From: Spirochaetes bacterium RBG_16_67_19
GTDB taxonomy: Bacteria > Spirochaetota > Spirochaetia > SZUA-6 > DRHE01
DNA length: 5,993 nt
Assembly: GCA_001829505.1 (NCBI GenBank)
Contig: MIBK01000140.1
Span: forward strand, 9,658-15,650
Direction: 5' to 3'
Part shown: positions 1 to 5,606 of the stretch, in pieces
Layout: every line of letters starts with the position of its first letter
Numbering within the stretch: position 1 is the first letter of the stretch
The notes under the pieces: generated by a model
Seen by the model: only the letters and a program-made list of their open reading frames with translations
Database searches by the model: none
Told to the model about the DNA's origin: nothing
Position numbers and translations under genes: made by a program

Positions 1-838
1 CGAACAGGGTCGGTTTTCCCGGCTTGATGGCGATCTTATGGAAGAGGATCTCCGCGCCGCATTCCTTCAAAACGGCGGGCACGAAGTCCAGCTCGCCCAT
101 GGACACCCCGCCGGAAAGGATCAGCAGGTCGCATTCCTCCAGGGCCCTCCCCACCGCCTCCCGCAGCACAGCGGGCTGGTCGCGCACGATCCCGTAATAG
201 CGCGGCCTGCCCCCCGCCGCGCTCACCTGGGCGCAGGTCTGCAGGCCGTTGGAGTTGTAGATCTGCCCGGGGCCCAGCGGCTCCCCCGGGTTGCGCAGCT
301 CCGAGCCGGTGGCCAGCACGCCCACCTGCGGGCGCACGGCCACCTTCACCTCCGCGCAGCCCAGCGAGGCCAGCACTCCCACGTCCTGCGGCGCAAGCAC
401 CCGCGGCCCCAGGACCCGGTCGCCCTTGCGCAGATTCTGCCCGCGGGGGATCACGTTGGCGTTGGGCTCCTCGGACAGCAGCGTCACCACCCCGTCCTGC
501 TCCCGGGTGTACTCCACCCGGATCACTTTGTCCGCCCCGTGGGGCATCATGGCCCCGGTCATGATCTTGGCACACTCCCCGCGGGCCAGGGCCCTGGCCG
601 GGGCGTCCCCCGCGGCCAGGGTGGCCGCCAGGCGCCAGTCGGGACCCGGGTCGGCGGAGTTGACGGCGAAGCCGTCCATGGCCGCCTTGGGGAACCGCGG
701 AGAGTCCTCGGGGGCCAGCACTTCCTCGGCCAGGGCGCGGCCCAGGGCCTGCTCCAGGGCCACCCGTTCGGTGCGGGGCCCCTGGAGCCGCAGCTCCTCG
801 ATCATGGCCAGGGCTTTGTCCGGGTGCAGCAGCGGCAC
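1..838 (-). CDS. moeA: Molybdopterin molybdotransferase MoeA (C-terminus beyond window edge)
   Basis: MoeA inserts molybdate into adenylylated molybdopterin in the cytoplasm, the last step of basic molybdenum cofactor synthesis. The 279 visible codons read without a break and carry the family signatures: MDGFA at residues 54-58 (Asp55 matches the conserved MDGYA Asp), the MTGAMMPHGAD stretch at 93-103, ATGSEL at 176-181, IYNSN at 193-197, SGGVSMGELDF at 242-252 and the lysine-rich KIAIKPGKP at 268-276. Usual family length is about 400 residues, so roughly 120 C-terminal residues, including domain IV, lie outside. The GTG start at 838 is chosen because a GGAGGA precedes it by three bases and because the distance to the MDGFA motif agrees with E. 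coli MoeA, where the Asp is residue 59. One mild oddity is Met instead of the more usual Val after GGVS. The family is certain; whether this is the only moeA copy in the genome cannot be seen. Confidence 0.95.
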   Translation of the reverse strand, partial: MPLLHPDKALAMIEELRLQGPRTERVALEQALGRALAEEVLAPEDSPRFPKAAMDGFAVNSADPGPDWRLAATLAAGDAPARALARGECAKIMTGAMMPHGADKVIRVEYTREQDGVVTLLSEEPNANVIPRGQNLRKGDRVLGPRVLAPQDVGVLASLGCAEVKVAVRPQVGVLATGSELRNPGEPLGPGQIYNSNGLQTCAQVSAAGGRPRYYGIVRDQPAVLREAVGRALEECDLLILSGGVSMGELDFVPAVLKECGAEILFHKIAIKPGKPTLF

Positions 839-841
839 CGT

Positions 842-847
842 TCCTCC
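842..847 (-). promoter_or_regulatory. Ribosome binding site fixing the moeA GTG start
   Basis: The minus strand reads GGAGGA, then three bases, then GTG. The spacing is a little short, but this is the only good Shine-Dalgarno sequence near the expected N-terminus, and no in-frame ATG lies just upstream. Confidence 0.7.
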
Positions 848-930
848 AGCGGCGAGGTGAAAGTCCTTTGGGGCTTGCTCTCGCCTTTCCAATTCCGGGA
901 GGCAGGCCCGTTTCCCGGCCTACCCTATCG

Positions 931-967
931 GTGAAGAGCCATGCCGTGGCGGCGCAGGCCTCTTCAC
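931..967 (-). repeat. Strong hairpin at the 5' end of the moeA leader
   Basis: The perfect 8-base arms GTGAAGAG and CTCTTCAC enclose 21 bases. These can extend the stem by about five more pairs (CC with GG, TGC with GCA) with single-base bulges. It begins only a few bases after the predicted transcription start. It has no T-run and follows no gene on either strand, so a terminator is unlikely; a 5' stabilising stem or the first helix of a regulatory RNA fits better. Confidence 0.6.
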
Positions 968-980
968 TCGGCGCGAGCTT

Positions 981-1009
981 ACCTTAGCGCTGCGCGAGGG
1001 ATTCGTCAA
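981..1009 (-). promoter_or_regulatory. Predicted sigma70-type promoter for moeA
   Basis: On the minus strand TTGACG (1009-1004) is followed by exactly 17 bases and TAAGGT (986-981). The -35 matches five of six consensus positions. The -10 keeps the three most conserved bases (T, A and final T). Transcription would start near 974. The call is from sequence alone. Confidence 0.45.
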
Positions 1010-1077
1010 TGGTGTCCCAAGCTCCGGCCTGATTTTTCTGACGCCTGAGCCGCGCCGGGCGTACTCGTGCATTCCCG

Positions 1078-1733
1078 ATGTTGCTCTTCGCGATCCTGGC
1101 CTGCATCCTGGGGTGGGCGCAATTCATCGCTTCCGCGCTGGGGGCGAAGATCGCACCGGAAAATCTACCGCTCGGGCCGCCCGTGGCCGCCGTCATTACC
1201 GCCGTCATCCTGGCCCTGGCGGCCCCGGCGCTCATCATCGCGGCGTCCGTGCTGGCCAATCATGCCTTCGGCGCCCCGTTGCCTACTGCGGCTCAGCTTT
1301 CCGGGTGGACCGCCATTCCCGTCAACTTCGCGGTCATGCTCCTCTTGGTCGGCATCGGGGAGGAGGCGGGGTGGACGGCCTTCGCAGCCCCGCGCCTGCT
1401 GAAAGGCGGCTCATTGCTCGCCGCCTGGGGGCTGCTGGCCGGCATCCGGGTGCTTTGGCATCTGCCCCTGATGCTCAACGGCAGCCTGCCCTGGGTGCTG
1501 GGCGTCGGCGGGAACATCGCCGGCTGTATGTACGCACCGGTGGGACCTGGTTCCTGGCCGCCATCTGGCACGCGGCGCTCAACGCGCTGGGCGGCCAGTT
1601 CTTCTTCCAGATGGTGCAAGGGCAGGACCAGGCACGTCTCGGGGTGCTGATGACCCTCGGTTACGCGCTGGCCGCGGTGGTGGTGCTTCTGGCGGATTCC
1701 CGTCGCCTGTTGCCCCAACCCGGAGCCGCCTGA
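1078..1733 (+). pseudogene. CPBP-family (CAAX protease/Abi) membrane protease, frameshifted
   Basis: CPBP proteins are multi-spanning membrane glutamate proteases, some linked to prenyl-protein processing or bacteriocin immunity. From the ATG at 1078 one frame gives hydrophobic helices, the first motif EEAGW (Glu95-Glu96) and the second motif WHLP (His128). After about residue 150 (near 1527) that frame loses similarity and stops at 1650. The family's remaining motif, YVRTGG followed by HAALN (His at 1569, Asn at 1581), lies two bases ahead in another frame that runs to a TGA at 1731-1733. The switch fits a net loss of one base, or one plus a multiple of three, and the short link between the glycine-rich helix and RTGG suggests several residues are missing too. 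The Arg-rich loop usual between helices 2 and 3 also seems absent. There is no Shine-Dalgarno before the ATG, which falls right at the first membrane helix. It ends nine bases from the convergent kinase stop. A sequencing error remains possible. Confidence 0.8.
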
Positions 1734-1742
1734 GCAAGCCCG

Positions 1743-4700
1743 TCAATCGCGCCTGTCCAGCACCTCGCGGACCTTGCGGGACAGGTCGGTCATGGTGAAG
1801 GGCTTGCGGAGGTAATTCATCTCGCGGCTCAGGCCGCGATCGGCCAAGCCCTCGGCGTACCCGGACATGTACAGGCAGCGCATCCACGGGCGCAACAGGG
1901 CCAGCCGCGAGGCCAGCTCCGGGCCGTTCATTCGCGGCATGACTACATCGGTGAGCAGCAGATGGATGGGCTGCGGATTCCTCTCGGCCAATTCGAGCGC
2001 TTCCATCGCGCCGCCCGCCGCCAGGACCTGGTAGCCGAGCTCCTCCAGCAGCATCTTGCCCAGCTCCAGGATGGAGGCCTCGTCCTCCACCAGCAGGACC
2101 GTTTCGGAGCCCCGCAGCGGGACCTGCTCCACCGCGGAGCCTTCGGTCGGAGGACCGCTCAGGCGCGGCAGGAAGATGCGGAAAGTGGAGCCCCGTCCCG
2201 GTGAGCTTTCCACGGTGATGAACCCGTTGTTCTGGTGGACAATGCCGTACACCGTGGCCAGTCCCAGCCCGGTCCCCTTGCCCAGCTCCTTGGTGGTGAA
2301 GAAGGGCTCGAACAGGTGGGAAATGGTTTCCCGGTCCATCCCGCAGCCGTCGTCGCTGACCGAAAGCAGGACGTAGTCGCCGGGCACGGCGTCCGGGTCG
2401 CGGAGGGCCGCCTCCTGGTCCACGGTAGCGGCGGAGGTCCGGATGGAGAGCTTGCCCGGGCCCGCGATGGCGTCCCGCGCGTTGACCGCCAGGTTGGCCA
2501 GGACCTGGTCCAGCTGCGAGGGGTCCATGCGCACCCGGCCCGCGTCCAGTCCGGGAATCCAGGCCAGCTCGACGTCCTCGCCGATCAGGCGCTGCAGCAT
2601 CCGCAGCATCCCCGCCACCGACTCGTTCAGGTCCAGCACGCGCGGGCTGACCGCCTGCTTGCGGGCGAAGGCCAGCAACTGGCCGGTGAGGTCGCTGGAG
2701 CGCTGCGCCGCCTTCTGGACCTGCAGCAGGTACTGATGCGCCGGCTGGGAGGGGTCGGTCCTCTGCAGCACCAGCTCCACATAGCTGCCGATGACCTGCA
2801 GCATGTTGTTGAAGTCGTGGGCCACCCCGCCGGCCAGCCTCCCCACCGACTCCATCTTCTGGGCCTGCCGCAGCCGGTCCTCCAGGTCCTTCTCTGCGGT
2901 CACGTCCTTGATCAGCCCGATGGCCCGCAGCGCCCGGCCGGCGGCATTGCGGATCACCAGGCCGTTGGTGCGGATCGAGCGCACCTGCGCGTCCGGGCGC
3001 ACGATGCGGTATTCCAGTTGGAAGTCCCGGTCCTGCGGCAGCGCGGCCCGCAGTCCGGCCAGGGTCGCTTCACGATCCTCAGGGTGCAGCGCCCTCTCCC
3101 AGTCCGCCAGCCTCCCGCCGAAGATTTCCCGCTCCTGGCCGAACAGCTCCAGGACCCGGTCGTCGACATTCAGGATATCCGAATCGATGTCCCAGACCCA
3201 GGTTCCCAGGTTGTCGGAAGCCATGGCCAGCTCCAGGCGCCGGGTGGTCTCGCGCAGGGCCTCCTCGGCCTGGCGGCCCTCGGTGATATCCCGGACCGTC
3301 CCGATCACCCCGCTGATCTGGCCGGAGGCATTGCGCAGCGGCGCATAGGTGTTCACCGTCCAGCCCCGGCGGCCGGTTCGCGGGATCTCGAAGGGTACCT
3401 CCACCGGCAGCGGGGTTTCGCCGGCCAGGGCCCGCTGAGCTCGCTCCAGGGCTCCCGCATTGCGCAGGAACGGGAACAGCTCGTCGGGCGAGCGCCCGAG
3501 CACACTGGAAGCCGGCAGGCCCGTGAGCTTTTCCATGAAGGGGTTCCAGGTCAGGTAGCGCAGATCGCGCCCCAGGACCACCACCCCCTCCGCGGCGCTC
3601 TCGATGACCTGCCGGCTGAACTCCCCCGATTCCCGCAGCTCGCGTTCGGTTTCCAGTTTGGACAGAGCGATAGCCGTGTAGTTCACCAGGCCTTCCAGAA
3701 AGGTCACGTTCTCCGCGGTGAAGCGGCCCCGGCGGTGGTCGTTGAACTGGAATAGACCTATCGTGCGCTCGCGCGTGCGCAGGGGCATCAAGGCCACCGA
3801 TTCGTAGCCCGCGCTGTTGCAGCGGTTGCGCGTCCGGGCGAGTCGCTCCTTCTCCGTGGTGCCGGTCAAAAGCTCGGTGGTGGCGCTGGACCAGAAGCTC
3901 CCGTTGCTGGTGAAGAAGGACTTTTCCGGATCGAAACGCCCGCACAGGATGTTGCCGCACATGCACTCCATCACGGGATGGCCCTCGCAGTCCCGCACCA
4001 GCTTGCCGTCGGGGCCCACGGCGCACAGGCTGTTCTCCAGCAGCACGAACTCCGCGGGGAAACCCCGGGTCTCGTAGTAGGGAAAGTCCTCCCCCTGCCG
4101 CAGGCGCACGCCCACCGCCTCGCAGCCGGATATCCGCTGGAAATAGCCGGTCAGCTCCCGGAGCAGCTCCCTCGTGCCGCCCGCCTGGTTGCAGATGCGC
4201 AGCAGCTGCAGGGTAGCCTCGGAGGCCATGGCCGCCTGCCGGCGCGCGGTGACGTCCTGGCAAAAGACCAGGCGGAGGGTATCGTTGAGCCCGGTGGCCT
4301 GCAGCGACACCCAGACCGACCGGCCGTCGGGGCGAAGCACGGAGAGCTCGCCCTCGGTATTGCCCTGGGTCACCTGCCGAGCCAGCTCCTGCAACCCGGG
4401 ACGGCTCCCCTCCTCGGCCGCGCGAGGATCGACCAGGCTCTCTCTGCCCATCTGCTCCACGGTATAGCCCAGGAGCTGGACGGCCGCGGGATTGAAGTCC
4501 ACGCAGCGGCCGGCGCGGTCGAACACCAGCACGGCCACCGGGGCGCTCTGCACGTAGGAGCGGAACCGGGCCTCGCTGTCCCGGCGGGCCTGGTCGATGC
4601 GGGCGATGCGGCGGGCGTCGCCGCGGATCAGCAGGTAGAGCAGGCCGGCGGTGACCAGGATGAAGAGCGTGCCCTTGATCATGGCCAGGCCGGTGAGCGC

Positions 4701-4829
4701 CACCGTATCCCGGACCAGGAGCACGAGGGCAAAATCGCTCAGAAAAATCCACAGCGCGGCAAACGCTGCGTAAACCAGGACGATGCGCAGCACTGCGCGC
4801 CGGTCGAAGCGCTCAGGGGTCTGATTCAC
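1743..4829 (-). CDS. Membrane-bound hybrid sensor histidine kinase (PAS-GAF-PAS-PAS-HisKA-HATPase-REC)
   Basis: This protein senses a signal, autophosphorylates a His and passes the phosphate to its own receiver domain. Two membrane helices lie at about residues 13-40 and 47-68, with almost no periplasmic part between them, so sensing is probably cytoplasmic or in the membrane. Then follow PAS 1 (about 84-197), GAF (about 205-392), PAS 2 (about 402-520), a PAS of the PAS_3 type (about 530-648) and the dimerisation domain with H-box GGVAHDFNN, phospho-acceptor His671. The ATPase has N-box Asn783, DDGCG at 826-830, FEPFF at 840-844 and GKGTGLGL at 850-857. The receiver has acidic pair Glu915-Asp916, phospho-acceptor Asp961, Ser989 and Lys1009, so all catalytic residues are present. 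The GAF carries a cysteine cluster (289, 291, 296, with others nearby). The GTG start directly follows an in-frame TAG, so it is the earliest possible; no clear Shine-Dalgarno precedes it. No partner regulator is encoded in the window, and the ligand is unknown. Confidence 0.93.
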   Translation of the reverse strand: MNQTPERFDRRAVLRIVLVYAAFAALWIFLSDFALVLLVRDTVALTGLAMIKGTLFILVTAGLLYLLIRGDARRIARIDQARRDSEARFRSYVQSAPVAVLVFDRAGRCVDFNPAAVQLLGYTVEQMGRESLVDPRAAEEGSRPGLQELARQVTQGNTEGELSVLRPDGRSVWVSLQATGLNDTLRLVFCQDVTARRQAAMASEATLQLLRICNQAGGTRELLRELTGYFQRISGCEAVGVRLRQGEDFPYYETRGFPAEFVLLENSLCAVGPDGKLVRDCEGHPVMECMCGNILCGRFDPEKSFFTSNGSFWSSATTELLTGTTEKERLARTRNRCNSAGYESVALMPLRTRERTIGLFQFNDHRRGRFTAENVTFLEGLVNYTAIALSKLETERELRESGEFSRQVIESAAEGVVVLGRDLRYLTWNPFMEKLTGLPASSVLGRSPDELFPFLRNAGALERAQRALAGETPLPVEVPFEIPRTGRRGWTVNTYAPLRNASGQISGVIGTVRDITEGRQAEEALRETTRRLELAMASDNLGTWVWDIDSDILNVDDRVLELFGQEREIFGGRLADWERALHPEDREATLAGLRAALPQDRDFQLEYRIVRPDAQVRSIRTNGLVIRNAAGRALRAIGLIKDVTAEKDLEDRLRQAQKMESVGRLAGGVAHDFNNMLQVIGSYVELVLQRTDPSQPAHQYLLQVQKAAQRSSDLTGQLLAFARKQAVSPRVLDLNESVAGMLRMLQRLIGEDVELAWIPGLDAGRVRMDPSQLDQVLANLAVNARDAIAGPGKLSIRTSAATVDQEAALRDPDAVPGDYVLLSVSDDGCGMDRETISHLFEPFFTTKELGKGTGLGLATVYGIVHQNNGFITVESSPGRGSTFRIFLPRLSGPPTEGSAVEQVPLRGSETVLLVEDEASILELGKMLLEELGYQVLAAGGAMEALELAERNPQPIHLLLTDVVMPRMNGPELASRLALLRPWMRCLYMSGYAEGLADRGLSREMNYLRKPFTMTDLSRKVREVLDRRD

Positions 4830-4910
4830 CTAGCTGGAAAATACCACTCCGGCGCGCCGGGGTCAAAGAAAGGCGGGGCCGGCCGCCGCCTGCCGGCGTT
4901 TCACCACCTC

Positions 4911-4939
4911 TTGACCGGCCGGCGGGCCGGTGCTATTAT
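4911..4939 (+). promoter_or_regulatory. Sigma70-type promoter of the tetR-ABC operon
   Basis: TTGACC (4911-4916) and TATTAT (4934-4939) are separated by exactly 17 bases, each five of six to consensus. Transcription would start near 4946, inside the inverted repeat that follows, giving a leader of about 50 bases. The AT-rich stretch stands out sharply from the GC-rich surroundings. Confidence 0.7.
4914..4931. repeat. GC-rich inverted repeat inside the promoter spacer
   Basis: The perfect 7-base arms ACCGGCC and GGCCGGT surround GGCG. It overlaps the end of the tetR -35 and most of its spacer. It could be a second protein-binding site, or a by-product of local GC richness, since GCCGGC repeats also occur just upstream (about 4878-4897). 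Confidence 0.4.
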
Positions 4940-4964
4940 ATGACCATATTTCATATTTGGTCAT
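4935..4964 (-). promoter_or_regulatory. Possible promoter for the hybrid kinase
   Basis: The minus strand carries a perfect TATAAT (4940-4935) with ATGACC (4964-4959, four of six to consensus) 18 bases upstream. It would start near 4928 and give an approximately 99-nt leader before the kinase GTG. Its -35 coincides with one arm of the inverted repeat at 4940-4964, so a protein bound there should block it. The -10 is strong, the -35 weak. Confidence 0.45.
4940..4964. promoter_or_regulatory. Probable TetR operator
   Basis: The perfect 7-base arms ATGACCA and TGGTCAT are separated by 11 AT-rich bases, centred on 4952; further partial symmetry continues inward. The 25-base size and the position directly after the tetR -10, across the likely start site, are typical of a self-repressing TetR operator. 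It also spans the -35 and spacer of the predicted opposite promoter. Binding is inferred from position and symmetry. Confidence 0.65.
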
Positions 4965-4982
4965 TTAGTCGAAAGAATATAA

Positions 4983-4988
4983 GAGGAG
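4983..4988 (+). promoter_or_regulatory. Ribosome binding site fixing the tetR GTG start
   Basis: GAGGAG lies six bases before the GTG at 4995, an ideal distance, and supports this GTG over later candidates. The residues that follow lead directly into the first helix of a TetR fold. Confidence 0.8.
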
Positions 4989-4994
4989 CCGCCC

Positions 4995-5606
4995 GTGCCC
5001 CGAGTGTTTACCAAAGAGGACCGCCAGGTCATCCGCCAGTCCCTGCTCCAGCAGGGCCGGAAGCTGTTCCTGCGCTACGGCCTGCGCAAGACCAATGTGG
5101 GCGAGCTGGCCCGGGCCGCGGGCATTGCCAAAGGCACCTTCTACCACTTCTTCGACTCCAAGGAGGAGCTCTGCCTGGAGATCTTCCACCTGGAGGAAGG
5201 TGAACTGTCCAGGGAGATCCAGGGGATCCTGGACCGCCACCCGGATGCCACGGAAGCCCTGCGCGCGGTCATGGAATACAGTCTCCGCTTCGTGCGCGGC
5301 GATTCCCTGCTCTCCCGGCTGCGGGAGAGCGGGGAGTATACCCTGCTCTCCCGTGGCGCCGGAAAGGCCCGCCTGGCCCGGCACCTGGCCCGCGACGTGG
5401 AGTTCGCCGGCCAGGTCCTGGAGGCCCTGCGGCGCAAGGGAGCGGCCTGCCCCCTGGAGCCGGTGGTCGTAGCCGGGATCCTGCGGGCCGTCGTGCTCCT
5501 GGCTTTTCACGAAGAGGAGATCGGCTCCCGGCTGTATGCCCCCGCCATGAAACACATCCTGGAATGGATCGCGCGGGGCATCACGGGCAAGGCAGGCCGC
5601 GCATGA
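4995..5606 (+). CDS. TetR/AcrR-family transcriptional repressor
   Basis: This 203-residue protein has the usual TetR size and fold: an N-terminal DNA-binding domain and a C-terminal ligand and dimer domain. The helix-turn-helix is clear at about residues 34-54, with NVGELARAAGIAKGTFYHFF leading into the family hallmark FDSKEEL. The C-terminal part (about 60-195) is helical and too variable to name the ligand. It is preceded by a good promoter, a 25-base inverted repeat and a strong Shine-Dalgarno. Its TGA overlaps the ATG of the ABC ATPase gene as ATGA, which indicates translational coupling and one transcript. From that context it most likely represses its own operon and releases it when a compound handled by the exporter is present. 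It may also act on the divergent kinase promoter. Family assignment is firm; ligand and targets are inferred. Confidence 0.93.
   Translation: MPRVFTKEDRQVIRQSLLQQGRKLFLRYGLRKTNVGELARAAGIAKGTFYHFFDSKEELCLEIFHLEEGELSREIQGILDRHPDATEALRAVMEYSLRFVRGDSLLSRLRESGEYTLLSRGAGKARLARHLARDVEFAGQVLEALRRKGAACPLEPVVVAGILRAVVLLAFHEEEIGSRLYAPAMKHILEWIARGITGKAGRA

Larger units (their letters stand above)
839..974 (-). ncRNA. Structured 5' leader of moeA, candidate cis-regulatory RNA
   Basis: From the predicted promoter to the GTG there are about 136 untranslated bases with three possible helices. First is an almost immediate 5' hairpin (931-967). Second is a smaller hairpin at 904-921 whose arms read AGGCCG and CGGGCCT around GGAAA. 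Third is a helix formed by GGCGAG (880-885) with CTCGCC (851-856), ending four bases before the Shine-Dalgarno. Molybdenum cofactor riboswitches of roughly this length are known in front of Moco synthesis genes, and the last helix is placed where it could affect ribosome access. I cannot confirm a match to the Moco consensus from memory, so this is a structural candidate only. The rest of the gap between moeA and the next gene (1010-1077) shows nothing I recognise. Confidence 0.35.

Noticed and set aside
38..934. 298-codon open frame on the plus strand opposite moeA
   Set aside because: Low-complexity His, Gly and Gln-rich translation with no motif; moeA on the other strand explains the open frame.
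838..940. Cobalamin riboswitch in the moeA leader
   Set aside because: Short stretches resemble its core (an AGGG-A run, a GCCGG stem and a later GCCGCTGG), but the 3' B12 box and the enclosing helix are absent and moeA is not a usual target.
1510..1545. Programmed ribosomal frameshift in the CPBP gene
   Set aside because: No slippery heptamer or following stem stands out at the junction, the family does not use frameshifting as far as I know, and residues appear to be missing.
1752..1785. Inverted repeat CCTGTCC and GGACAGG as a terminator
   Set aside because: It has a 20-base loop, no T-run, and lies inside the last codons of the kinase; coincidence is more likely.
2235..3755. Long open frame (506 codons) on the plus strand opposite the kinase
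   Set aside because: Its translation is rich in Gln, Arg, Gly, Pro and His with no recognisable domain. It is the expected shadow of a GC-rich gene whose opposite strand encodes a complete multi-domain protein.
3079..4752. 557-codon alternative minus-strand frame inside the kinase
   Set aside because: Same strand as the kinase but out of frame, Arg, Gly and Pro-rich, no domain; the kinase frame keeps all its motifs throughout, so no frameshift is implied.
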